A DNA stretch of 24,170 bases. It comes from a virus. The DNA lies in IMG/VR virus record IMGVR_UViG_3300031787_000818, positions 1 to 24,170 of that record. The stretch is one strand, 5' to 3'. Numbering within the stretch: the first letter of the stretch is position 1; every line of letters begins with the position of its first letter. The notes beneath the pieces were generated by a model. That model saw only the letters and a list, made by a program, of their open reading frames with translations. It did no database searches and was not told the DNA's origin. The position numbers and the translations under genes are program-made. Below, piece by piece: positions 4,841 through 11,836 of this stretch.

Positions 4841-6699
4841 ATCTGATCGACCAGACGATTGCTTTGTTTAGCCCCCGCGCAGCCCTGCGCCGGGAGGTTG
4901 CCCGCCAGAAGCTAACCGCCTTCAGCCGCTTCGACGCTGCCAAGGTCACCCGCAACCGCCCGATGGCGCGGATGAATATGCCCGCCGAACAGCTTGGCGG
5001 CACAACTGAGCGCATCCGGTTGATGAATCGCGCTCGCGATCTCGACGACAATTTCTCTACCGTCCGGGCGATCCTCACGCACTTCGTCGTTCACGTTGCA
5101 GGCAGTCTTTCCTACCAAGCCCGCACGGGCGACACCGCCCTCGACCAAGACGTTGAGGCGTATCTGAACGCATGGTTCAATGACTGCGACATCACTGACA
5201 GACACTCCCTCCTTTCCCTCACCCAACTGGTTCTTCGCGCTACTTTGGTCGATGGCGATTGCGGCGTGGTTATTGCGCGGGATGGCGGCTCGCTGAAGCT
5301 ACAACCCATCACCGCCGACCGCATCGGGCGGGACATCGACCTTCAGCAAAACGACCCGCGCTATATCGGCGGCATTACGCTCGACGCGCTGGGCCGTCCG
5401 GTCAGCTACCGCATTTACGAGCGCGACCGCTCCGGGCGTTACGGCAACTTTGAGGAAGTCGCCGCCGAGAACTTCTGCCATGTCTTTGTCCCGACTCGCC
5501 TTGACGAATATCGGGGCCGCTCGGTCATGGCTCCGATCCTTGATGACGCACAGGACGTAGCCGACTTGATCGAATACGAAAAGCTCGCCGCTCGTTGGGC
5601 ATCCTCGCAGGCAGGCGTGGTCAAGACGGAATACGGCGCGGATGAGGAAATGGCGTCTGTCCTTCGCGGCGACCGCGACCAATTCGGCAACGACATCAAG
5701 CTCACCGCGCTGGAGCCGGGGCGGATTAACTACCTTTCGACGGGCGAGAGCATGGAGGTTTTCAAGAACGACAACCGCCCTGCCGCCGCCTTCGCCAACT
5801 TTGTGCAATACTTGGAGAACCGGATGTGCCGCGCCCTTGGCACTTCGGCTCGCGTGATCCTTGACCGCCCAAGCGCGGGGCCAGAGTCACGCAAAGACCT
5901 TCGCCAAGCCGAGCGCACGTTTGAGTTTTGGCGCAAGCAACTGGAAATGTCCTTCCTTAACAAAGTCGTGCGCCTTGCGCTCATGGACGGCGCAGCCAAG
6001 GGACTCTTGCCCAACGCGCCCGAAGTCGCACAGGGTCAATGGCAATGGCCGGGATCGGTCAGCATCGACGCAGGCCGCGATGCTCGCGCCGACATTGAAC
6101 TCTGGCGCATGGGTCTTGCTACCGCCGCCGATCTTTACGGCGAGGTTGGTCTGGATTGGCAGGCAAGCATCCGCCAACGCGCCAAGGAAGCGGCCTACAT
6201 TAAAGAAATGGCCGATGAAATGGACGTTAGCCCTGCCGAGATTAGCGGTGGCAAAGAGTCTATCGCTACCGATCCGAACCGCGCCCCCGTCACCGCGCCG
6301 ATACCCGCCGCACCGGAGCAGGAGCTATCGCAAACCAACTTCGCTATCCCCGCAAAATACGCGCACATCAATTTCAAGCCGACCGCCGCACTTGCCGTCG
6401 AAGCCGAGAAGGGGCTGAAGTGGCGCGAGGAGTTTAATCGCGGCGGCACGGAAGTCGGAGTCGCTCGCGCCCGCGATCTGAAGAACCGCGCCAATCTTTC
6501 TGTCAGCACCGTGCGCCGTATGCACAGCTATTTTTCTCGTCACGAAGTCGATAAGCAGGGCCAAGGCTTTAAGCCCGGAGAGGACGGCTATCCGTCTGCG
6601 GGTCGCATTGCTTGGGCCTTGTGGGGCGGCGATGCGGGTCAATCGTGGGCCGCAGCGCGAGTCGCGCAGATGGACGCTGCCGACGATGACGAGGGCTGA
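4837..6699 (+). CDS. Portal protein (lambda gpB-like) with extra C-terminal module
   Basis: Residues about 1-470 fit the lambda-type portal family: an early segment with MARMNMPAEQLGGTTERIRL, central motifs such as VDGDCGVVIARDGGSLKLQP and ITADRIGRDI, and a late segment with AGPESRKDLRQAERTFEFWR. The portal forms the ring at the unique head vertex through which DNA enters and leaves. At 620 residues it is longer than a minimal portal. After a Pro/Ala linker (about 480-505), residues about 510-620 form another module, with the signature SYFSRHEVDK and PGEDGYPSAGRIAWALWGGD. I associate that signature with several phage proteins outside portals, so this looks like a fusion. The start overlaps the gpW-like gene; the next gene follows the tmRNA-like element. 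Confidence 0.85.
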   Translation: MNLIDQTIALFSPRAALRREVARQKLTAFSRFDAAKVTRNRPMARMNMPAEQLGGTTERIRLMNRARDLDDNFSTVRAILTHFVVHVAGSLSYQARTGDTALDQDVEAYLNAWFNDCDITDRHSLLSLTQLVLRATLVDGDCGVVIARDGGSLKLQPITADRIGRDIDLQQNDPRYIGGITLDALGRPVSYRIYERDRSGRYGNFEEVAAENFCHVFVPTRLDEYRGRSVMAPILDDAQDVADLIEYEKLAARWASSQAGVVKTEYGADEEMASVLRGDRDQFGNDIKLTALEPGRINYLSTGESMEVFKNDNRPAAAFANFVQYLENRMCRALGTSARVILDRPSAGPESRKDLRQAERTFEFWRKQLEMSFLNKVVRLALMDGAAKGLLPNAPEVAQGQWQWPGSVSIDAGRDARADIELWRMGLATAADLYGEVGLDWQASIRQRAKEAAYIKEMADEMDVSPAEISGGKESIATDPNRAPVTAPIPAAPEQELSQTNFAIPAKYAHINFKPTAALAVEAEKGLKWREEFNRGGTEVGVARARDLKNRANLSVSTVRRMHSYFSRHEVDKQGQGFKPGEDGYPSAGRIAWALWGGDAGQSWAAARVAQMDAADDDEG

Positions 6700-6728
6700 T
6701 GCAGTGAAAAATCCTTACAGCATTTAAC

Positions 6729-6793
6729 GGGGGCGATTGCTTCGACCGTGGCTGCGGCCACTGGCACGGGGGTTCAAGCCCCCCGCCTCCACC
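6729..6793 (+). ncRNA. tmRNA-like minimal tRNA-like domain (no mRNA-like part)
   Basis: The sequence starts GGGGGCG (6729-6735) and ends GCCTCC plus ACC (6785-6793), which pair as an acceptor stem with a G-U at the third position, the alanine identity signal also used by tmRNA. A T-arm is clear: GGGGG (6768-6772), loop TTCAAGC, CCCCC (6780-6784). The T-stem and acceptor together give 11 or 12 bp depending on how one C is assigned. The 5' part (GATTGCTTCGACC) resembles the tmRNA D-like region with its TTCGAC motif. Between them is only a 14-base hairpin (GTGGC TGCG GCCAC, 6748-6761), where a real tmRNA would carry pseudoknots and a tag reading frame. The 3' end is ACCTT, not CCA. It may be a functional RNA, a processing site or a relic. 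Confidence 0.6.
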
Positions 6794-6799
6794 TTCGCT

Positions 6800-6806
6800 T
6801 TGACAG
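6800..6806 (+). promoter_or_regulatory. TTGACAG start-proximal element, copy 2
   Basis: TTGACAG begins 19 nt before ATG 6819, just downstream of the tmRNA-like element. It is followed by CGGC at the same offset as in copies 5 and 6. Confidence 0.5.
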
Positions 6807-6818
6807 TCGCGGCAAGTC

Positions 6819-7742
6819 ATGACCAAGACTGACTTCGCCGTTCTCGACGGAACCATCGACGCGCAGGCCGCAACGATTGCAGGCGTAAGCGTGATTACTA
6901 TTGGCGAGGCCAAGGGTCACGGGATGCTGATCGACGCGCAAACCCTCCTGCAAGTGAAGGAAGCCGCCGAGACTTACAGCGGCGGGCTGAAGGTCAAGAC
7001 CGACCACTACACCGGATTCAACGAGATTGTCGGCACGCTGAAGAACTTCGTCATCGACGGCGATCAGCTACGCGCCGACCTCTACTTGCTAAAGAATCAC
7101 GATGCGACTCCGCGCATCTTGGAGATGGCCGAACTGATGCCCGACACCTTCGGTCTTTCGATCAGCTTCAGCGGTCAGCATGAGGAACAAGGCGAGACTG
7201 TCTTTGCGCGTTGCTCCGAGATTTATTCCGCCGATCTGGTCGATGCGCCCGCCGCAAATCCGACCGGACTCTTTAGCGCAAAGGTTGACAGCGGAAAAAA
7301 GGCTATGGACGAAAAGCAATTTGCCGAGGCTCTCGCAGCCGCCCTCGCTCCGATCAACGACAAGCTCTCCGCTTTTGAGGCTTTCATGACCGAAGCCTCC
7401 ACGAAGTTCGCCGCTCTGGAAATGAAACCGGAGGACGAGAAGGAGATGTCCGAAGACGAAATTGTTATTGTTGAAGACGAGGACAAAGAAGACATGAGCG
7501 CGAAACTCGCCGCTGAAGTCGCTGAACTCAAAGCCCTCGTTGCCAATTTCGGCGCAAAGCCCGTGGCCGTTGCCGTTGCCACCGAAGTCAAGGCCGAGCC
7601 GAAAGCTCCGACTACTTTCAACGAAGCCCTTGAGGTCGTTAAGGCCGAAGGCTTGAGCGGCAGCGCGGCCACAAAAGCCGTCATCGCTCGCTATCCCGAA
7701 CTTTTCATCGCTGCACGCAACAGCGGAATCCGCACTCTCTAA
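6819..7742 (+). CDS. Prohead protease fused to scaffold, 307 aa
   Basis: Residues about 1-155 look like a phage prohead serine protease: a possible catalytic His at 63 (KTDHYTGFNEIVG), a Ser-rich strand at 111-119 (FGLSISFSG) that would hold the nucleophile, and the closing motif SADLVDAPAANPTGLFS. This resembles the protease-scaffold fusions of P2 gpO or Mu gpI type, more than HK97 gp4; which clan is uncertain. Residues about 160-307 are helical and acidic (around EDEKEMSEDEIVIVEDED) with Ala-rich repeats, typical of a scaffold removed on maturation. The genes for decoration and capsid follow directly. ATG 6819 is preceded by TTGACAG at 19 nt. An internal ATG at 7305 may also be used. Confidence 0.75.
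   Translation: MTKTDFAVLDGTIDAQAATIAGVSVITIGEAKGHGMLIDAQTLLQVKEAAETYSGGLKVKTDHYTGFNEIVGTLKNFVIDGDQLRADLYLLKNHDATPRILEMAELMPDTFGLSISFSGQHEEQGETVFARCSEIYSADLVDAPAANPTGLFSAKVDSGKKAMDEKQFAEALAAALAPINDKLSAFEAFMTEASTKFAALEMKPEDEKEMSEDEIVIVEDEDKEDMSAKLAAEVAELKALVANFGAKPVAVAVATEVKAEPKAPTTFNEALEVVKAEGLSGSAATKAVIARYPELFIAARNSGIRTL
7285..7291 (+). promoter_or_regulatory. TTGACAG start-proximal element inside the protease gene, copy 3
   Basis: TTGACAG lies within the protease reading frame (codons for Val-Asp-Ser) and begins 20 nt before an in-frame ATG at 7305, also followed by CGG and an A/G-rich run. Confidence 0.45.
7305..7742 (+). CDS. Nested scaffold protein (candidate internal start), 145 aa
   Basis: An in-frame ATG at codon 163 of the protease gene would make a separate scaffold protein of 145 residues, beginning MDEKQFAEALAAALAPINDK. 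It starts right where the protease domain ends (after PTGLFSAK), and a TTGACAG element precedes it by 20 nt; a purine-rich GGAAAAAAGG lies between them. Nested scaffold genes in the same frame are known, for example lambda nu3 inside C. The product would be helical with an acidic centre. This is inferred from position and motif; the same residues are also made as the C-terminal part of the full protein. Confidence 0.45.
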   Translation: MDEKQFAEALAAALAPINDKLSAFEAFMTEASTKFAALEMKPEDEKEMSEDEIVIVEDEDKEDMSAKLAAEVAELKALVANFGAKPVAVAVATEVKAEPKAPTTFNEALEVVKAEGLSGSAATKAVIARYPELFIAARNSGIRTL

Positions 7743-7756
7743 TCGAATAAAACACT

Positions 7757-8110
7757 ATGGCCTCACAAGTTGACTCCACTAATCGCTCGTTCGTCGCTAC
7801 CAGCGCGATCAGCGCGTTCCGTCTCGTCAAACTCGACTCGACGGAAAATCAAGTTGTTGCCGCCACAAACGGCGCAGCTATCGGCATGACGCAGGATGAC
7901 GCTTCGGCGGCTCAGACTGTGAACGTAAAACTTTTCAACCCCACCTACCTCGCCACCGTTTCGGGCGCAGGCGTTGCCGCAGGCTCCGCTGTTCACGCGA
8001 TTGCGGATGGCAAGGTTGCTTCTGCTGGCGGCGTGACCGTGGGTTACGCGATCAACAGCGGAACGACCAGCGACATCATCGAAATCGCTGTTCCTCTCAA
8101 GAGCTTCTAA
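7757..8110 (+). CDS. DUF2190-like capsid decoration protein, 117 aa
   Basis: The sequence fits the DUF2190 family of phage head decoration proteins: small, Ala/Gly/Val-rich, beta-prone, with the segments AAIGMTQDDASAAQTVNVKL, GVAAGSAVHAIADGKV and VTVGYAINSGTTSDIIEIAV. Decoration proteins bind the outside of the expanded capsid and stabilise it; that is family knowledge. The gene lies between the protease/scaffold gene and the major capsid gene, the usual place. ATG 7757 follows the previous stop by 14 bases; there is no Shine-Dalgarno or TTGACAG sequence, only an A-rich leader similar to that of the capsid gene. A Thr/Ser-rich N-terminus could be the contact arm. Confidence 0.7.
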   Translation: MASQVDSTNRSFVATSAISAFRLVKLDSTENQVVAATNGAAIGMTQDDASAAQTVNVKLFNPTYLATVSGAGVAAGSAVHAIADGKVASAGGVTVGYAINSGTTSDIIEIAVPLKSF

Positions 8111-8122
8111 CCGGACAAAACT

Positions 8123-9085
8123 ATGGCATACGCTAACAGCAACGCACTTCCCCGCGCCGAAATCTCGCAAGCAGTTTTCGAGGCGGCTTCCAACAGCAAC
8201 GCGCTTCCCCTTATCGGGCTTGAAGTGCTTCCGATCTACTCGGTTGCCGCAAGGTCGGGCGAGTATGTGAAGATCGAACTCGGCGGCGGTGAGGCTTATA
8301 ACCTCGACGCGCTCAAGACCGATCCGGGAACAAATCGCAGCCGCGTCACCCGCCGCTTCACCACCGACAACTACGCGACCACCAGCTACGAACTCGAAGA
8401 GCTTCTGCCCGACGAGACTTCCGCTGACCTTGGCCGCTACTTCGACGTTGAAGTGTCCAGCGCGACCTTCCTCAACAACAGCCTGTTGCTCTCGCATGAG
8501 CAGCGCGTTGCCGACCTCGTTTTCGGTAGCAGCATCAGCGCGATCTCGGCTTCGGCTGCTTACACCGCTGGCTCGGTCGATACCCTCGACCTCGCCAAAG
8601 ACATTGATGACGCGCAGACTGAACTCGCGAAGAAAAACGTGGTTGCCGACACGGTGATCATGTCCCTCCCGGTGTTCAATCGCGTTCGCCGCACGACCAA
8701 GCTCCTCAACAACATCTTCGGCCCCGTCAAGAACGTGTCGCAGGCTCGCCCCGCGACCGCCGAGGAAGTTGCCGCCGCCCTCAATGTGTCGCGCGTCCTT
8801 ATCGGGCGCGCTGCCAAGAACGGCGCGAAGAAAGGTCAGAGCTACTCTGGCAGCTTCATCTGGGGCAACAGCAAGATCGTCCTCGCCAAACTCGGCGCGG
8901 GTGAGTTCACGGCTGGCGGCCTTGGCCGCACTCTCCTCTGGAACGAGGATAGCCCGACACCGCTGGTCACCGAGACTTATCGCGACGAAGCCCGCCGCAG
9001 CAACGTCATCCGCTGCCGCCACAACACGGCGGAGAAGCTGATCGACACCTCCTGCGCCATCGGTATCGACACAAGCTACGCCTAA
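8123..9085 (+). CDS. Major capsid protein (HK97 fold), 320 aa
   Basis: The 320-residue product shows the features of HK97-fold major capsid proteins in this position: a helical N-terminal arm (about 1-60), an E-loop-like beta region with SRVTRRFTTDNYATTSYELE, a spine-helix region (LAKDIDDAQTELAKKN), and a late peripheral region (FIWGNSKIVLAKLGAGEF, then TLLWNEDSPTPLVTETYRDE). Similar capsid proteins are known from phages with a DUF2190-type decoration gene just upstream. It assembles into the icosahedral head around the scaffold. It follows the decoration gene by 12 bases and is followed by a strong terminator, which suits its need for high expression. A 616-codon antisense frame covers it but is a compositional shadow. 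Confidence 0.8.
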   Translation: MAYANSNALPRAEISQAVFEAASNSNALPLIGLEVLPIYSVAARSGEYVKIELGGGEAYNLDALKTDPGTNRSRVTRRFTTDNYATTSYELEELLPDETSADLGRYFDVEVSSATFLNNSLLLSHEQRVADLVFGSSISAISASAAYTAGSVDTLDLAKDIDDAQTELAKKNVVADTVIMSLPVFNRVRRTTKLLNNIFGPVKNVSQARPATAEEVAAALNVSRVLIGRAAKNGAKKGQSYSGSFIWGNSKIVLAKLGAGEFTAGGLGRTLLWNEDSPTPLVTETYRDEARRSNVIRCRHNTAEKLIDTSCAIGIDTSYA

Positions 9086-9108
9086 AAAACTGTTCTGTGT
9101 GTTCACTG

Positions 9109-9140
9109 AAACCCCGCCGGGAGGCGGGGTTTCTGCTTTT
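9109..9140 (+). terminator. Intrinsic terminator after the capsid gene
   Basis: AAACCCCGCC (9109-9118) pairs perfectly over 10 bp with GGCGGGGTTT (9123-9132) around a GGGA loop, followed by CTGCTTTTT. It should end much of the head-gene transcript before the glycosyltransferase cassette. Confidence 0.85.
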
Positions 9141-9146
9141 TGACTC

Positions 9147-9184
9147 AATCTTCGAACATTAGCGCGCTGAGGTTTTCGAAGATT
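9147..9184. promoter_or_regulatory. 38-bp dyad with palindromic centre
   Basis: AATCTTCGAA (9147-9156) is mirrored perfectly by TTCGAAGATT (9175-9184), and the spacer contains the palindrome AGCGCGCT (9161-9168). It could be a DNA operator or an RNA stem-loop. A second inverted repeat, CAAAAG-N5-CTTTTG (9189-9205), follows and overlaps the TTGACAG element. The region lies between the terminator and the glycosyltransferase gene. Confidence 0.5.
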
Positions 9185-9202
9185 TTGGCAAAAGAAGTCC
9201 TT

Positions 9203-9209
9203 TTGACAG
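9203..9209 (+). promoter_or_regulatory. TTGACAG start-proximal element, copy 4
   Basis: TTGACAG begins 21 nt before ATG 9224. It overlaps the right arm of the CAAAAG/CTTTTG inverted repeat. Confidence 0.45.
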
Positions 9210-9223
9210 ACAGGGCAGGGCAG

Positions 9224-10909
9224 ATGAAAATTGCCGTCTGCTTGATTGCAGGCAACGAGGAAGCCGTCATTGACCGTGCCCTCGACTCTGCCTTCTCCGT
9301 CACCGACACCGTTGTTGTAGTCCGCGCCATCGGGGGCCAGACACCCGATCCTACGCTCGCAATCGCCCGTGAGCGCGGGTGCATTGTCGGGGAATACCAC
9401 AACAGCCCTGCGACCGCATCGTGGCCTTTCGTGGATGATTTTGCCGCCGCTCGCAACGAAGCCTTCCGCCTTGGCGCGGATACAGGGGCGGATTGGCTGA
9501 TGTGGATGGATTGTGACGATACGCTGCCAGAAGGCATGGGCGAGACGATCCGCAAAGCCTGCGCCGAGACACAAGAGGATTGGATTCTGGCCGAGTATGT
9601 CCTTCCCAATCACGGGAAGTCTGTGTGGCGCGAGCGACTATTCCGCACCGGAACGGCGGCATGGTTTCACGGATGCCATGAAAAGTGTGTTCCAGTATCT
9701 GGCGACAAGGACAAGGAATCGCTGAAGGTGCGGGTGCGCCGAGACATTAAAGTGGTGCATGAGCCGATTGCCGACAAAAGCGGATCGCAGGAGCGAAACA
9801 TCAACATCCTGCGCTGGCGTTACCAAGAAGCGCAGCACTTGGCGTTCTACCTTCATTACGAGTATTACCTTTTAGGCCAGCGCGAGGAAGCCGTGCGCTA
9901 CGGGCTAGAAGCCTTGCGGATGCAAGACCTCGACGGAGTCTATCGCTACGAGGTCTTTCTTAACCTCGCCTTGCTCGCCGGGGAGAACGCGCACGGGCAA
10001 GACCTTTGCCAGCGAGCGATCAAGCTGAACCCGCAACGCCGCGAGGCCCACAACATCCTCGCCCTCCTGCAAATGGACGCAGGGCAGACCGGGGACGCGC
10101 TGCAGACCGCCGAGCATACGCTGACCATCCCGCTGCCTAAGATACCGGAATGGACGCACCGACCCGATTGCTACGGATGGAAGGGCTACGCAACCCTCGC
10201 ATGGGCGCATCGCCTTGAGCGCAACGAAACCAAGGCGCGCGAGGTAGAGTCCAAGATGCTTGAGGACGGCGGCAAGCCCCGCATTTCGCTCCTACACGCC
10301 ACCCGTGGCCGCTGGGCGCAAGCAATACAGGCAATGAACCTGTGGATGTCTCGCGCAGAGAACCCGCTGGCCGTTGAACACATCTTCGCCATCGACGCCG
10401 ATGACGAGGAATCCCGCGACAAGCTGCGGCGATTCCGCAACGTAATCTCCGCAGGGGATTGCTCCGTTGCCGCGTGGAACTCGGCAGCGGCATGGGCTAC
10501 TGGCGATGTGTTAGTGCAGCTTGCCGACGACTTTGAACCGCCCGCAGGCTGGGATCGCCTCATTGTCGAGGCGTTAGGAGAAAACATCTTTGCGCCCCAA
10601 GTCCTGCGCGTCTCGGACGGCAACCGCACGGATGGGCTAATCACGTGCGCCATCGTCACTCGCCGCTGGTATGAGCAGAACGGATTGTTCCACGGGGAAT
10701 ATCGCAACGTGTATTCCGACAACGATCTGACCGTGACCGCGACCAAGGCAGGGGCAATCATCGACGCCCCCCAAATCGTCATTCGCCATCATCATCCGTT
10801 CTTCAACGACAAAGTGAAGATGGACGCGACCTACGAGCGCGGCAACGACCCGCAGGAATACACCCGCGCCAAAGCAATCTTTCAAACCAGACATCCCGAA
10901 CACCCATGA
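9224..10909 (+). CDS. Double glycosyltransferase (GT2-like) with TPR-like middle, 561 aa
   Basis: Residues about 1-200 form a family 2 glycosyltransferase domain: the N-terminal strand (KIAVCLIAGNEEAVIDRALD) and an acidic metal-binding motif (MDCDD, residues 95-99), which would bind the nucleotide sugar. Residues about 200-310 are helical with TPR-like pairs (for example LLGQREEAVRYGLEALRMQ). From about 350 a second GT-A-like domain follows (ISLLHATRGRW, later AAAWATGDVLVQLADDFEP), where ADD may replace the DxD. The frame is open to TTG 9140 at the edge of the terminator, but ATG 9224, preceded by TTGACAG, is the better start. The stop overlaps a second glycosyltransferase gene. The acceptor is unknown: virion protein, host surface sugar or phage DNA are possible. 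Confidence 0.75.
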   Translation: MKIAVCLIAGNEEAVIDRALDSAFSVTDTVVVVRAIGGQTPDPTLAIARERGCIVGEYHNSPATASWPFVDDFAAARNEAFRLGADTGADWLMWMDCDDTLPEGMGETIRKACAETQEDWILAEYVLPNHGKSVWRERLFRTGTAAWFHGCHEKCVPVSGDKDKESLKVRVRRDIKVVHEPIADKSGSQERNINILRWRYQEAQHLAFYLHYEYYLLGQREEAVRYGLEALRMQDLDGVYRYEVFLNLALLAGENAHGQDLCQRAIKLNPQRREAHNILALLQMDAGQTGDALQTAEHTLTIPLPKIPEWTHRPDCYGWKGYATLAWAHRLERNETKAREVESKMLEDGGKPRISLLHATRGRWAQAIQAMNLWMSRAENPLAVEHIFAIDADDEESRDKLRRFRNVISAGDCSVAAWNSAAAWATGDVLVQLADDFEPPAGWDRLIVEALGENIFAPQVLRVSDGNRTDGLITCAIVTRRWYEQNGLFHGEYRNVYSDNDLTVTATKAGAIIDAPQIVIRHHHPFFNDKVKMDATYERGNDPQEYTRAKAIFQTRHPEHP

Positions 10910-11511
10910 AACGCGCCAAGCTATCTATCCTCATCCCGACCATTACCCGCCGCTCTGACGTAGCCGAGCGGCTATTCCGCAGCCTTGAGAACCGCATAGG
11001 CGACCGCCCCGTGGAGTTGCTTATGCTGCGCGACAATCGCTGGCAGAACATCGGGGAGAAGCGCAACCAGCTTCTACGTGCGGCCACGGGCGACTATATC
11101 GCCTTCCTTGATGATGATGACCTTCTGCTGGAGGGCTACTTTGAGCTTGTTCTGCAAAACGTGGATCACGGCGCGGACGTTATTACCTACGATCAGTGGG
11201 CTGTGGTTGATGATATGCAGGGGCGGATCAACTGCCGCCTTGGCAATGAGATGGAACCCTTCCGCCCCGGTAGCGTGACCAAGCGCCCGCCGTGGTTCTG
11301 GTGCGCTTGGAAGCGCGACCTTGCCGCCGCTTATCGCGTCCCCGAATCTTTCGTCGATGCCAACGGCGTGACGCATCACGAAGACGTTTTGTGGCTGCGC
11401 CATCTATGGGTCGAGGCCAAGACCGAGGCGCACATCCCGCAAGTCCTGCACCGCTACCAGTTCGACAGCGCTAAAACGACCCTTCAGAAACCCTTGACAG
11501 AGGCGGCATAG
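10906..11511 (+). CDS. Glycosyltransferase family 2 protein, 201 aa
   Basis: The start at ATG 10906 overlaps the previous TGA (ATGA), so it is probably translated together with the larger glycosyltransferase. The N-terminus (LSILIPTITRRSDVAERLFR) is the typical GT2 nucleotide-binding strand, and GEKRNQLLRAATGDYIAFLD followed by DDD carries the acidic metal-binding run, with His-Glu-Asp later (HHEDVLWLRHLW). It is shorter than many GT2 enzymes but holds the core motifs. Together the two genes form a cassette with its own leader between capsid and connector genes. The TTGACAG element of the next gene lies inside its last codons. Confidence 0.8.
   Translation: MKRAKLSILIPTITRRSDVAERLFRSLENRIGDRPVELLMLRDNRWQNIGEKRNQLLRAATGDYIAFLDDDDLLLEGYFELVLQNVDHGADVITYDQWAVVDDMQGRINCRLGNEMEPFRPGSVTKRPPWFWCAWKRDLAAAYRVPESFVDANGVTHHEDVLWLRHLWVEAKTEAHIPQVLHRYQFDSAKTTLQKPLTEAA
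11494..11500 (+). promoter_or_regulatory. TTGACAG start-proximal element, copy 5
   Basis: TTGACAG begins 19 nt before ATG 11513, within the last codons of the upstream glycosyltransferase gene. CGGC follows at the same offset as in copies 2 and 6. Confidence 0.5.
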
Positions 11512-11512
11512 C

Positions 11513-11836
11513 ATGGCGCTGGACACTACACGGCTCGCCGCCGAGTTTGATTCTATCATCGCGGACTTGCCCGCGACCGTGACCTTTGGCGAGGCGACCT
11601 TCAGTGCCGCCGTGACGATGGCGACGACGGGTGCGGACATCGAAGAAGGTGGTTTTATGCCCTCGCGCGATGTCGGCCTGCACGTAAAGGCCACCGCCAC
11701 GACCCGCTCGGTCAAGGTCGGCAGCAAGCTCTCTGTCTTGTCGGGCGGGGTTACGACGATTTATCGGGTCATCAGCATTGAACGCTCGCAGGACGGGCAA
11801 GAACTCATCTTCTCATGCCAGAGTCACCGCCGCTAA
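11513..11836 (+). CDS. Probable head-closure or connector protein, 107 aa
   Basis: The product is a small beta-rich protein with the segments TVTFGEATFSAAVTM and VKVGSKLSVLSGGVTTIYRV, ending in an ISIERSQDGQELIFSCQS strand. Small beta-barrel stoppers or connectors of about this size lie between the capsid gene and the tail tube gene in siphophages, so position and fold suggest a head-closure role; I do not see a decisive motif. The start is fixed by the stop of the previous gene one base upstream and by a TTGACAG element 19 nt before. The last 22 bases overlap the next gene. Confidence 0.5.
   Translation: MALDTTRLAAEFDSIIADLPATVTFGEATFSAAVTMATTGADIEEGGFMPSRDVGLHVKATATTRSVKVGSKLSVLSGGVTTIYRVISIERSQDGQELIFSCQSHRR

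Noticed and set aside
6729-6793. An integrase attachment site (attP) in the tRNA-like sequence
   Set aside because: Attachment sites usually copy only the 3' end of a tRNA or tmRNA and lie near an integrase. This element has both ends, sits in the head operon, and no integrase is visible. A relic cannot be excluded.
6569-6913. A 114-codon reverse-strand frame across the tmRNA-like element
   Set aside because: The GGGGLEPPC-type peptide is what the complement of a T-arm and acceptor stem gives when translated, so it is a shadow of the RNA element.
9140-9223. Upstream TTG start for the large glycosyltransferase
   Set aside because: It falls at the end of the terminator and in the dyad region. 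ATG 9224 gives a standard GT2 N-terminus and has the TTGACAG element.
7763-9613. A 616-codon reverse-strand reading frame across the decoration, capsid and glycosyltransferase genes
   Set aside because: It lies opposite well-supported genes, crosses the terminator, and results from GC-rich third-position bias. It has no known motif or start signal.
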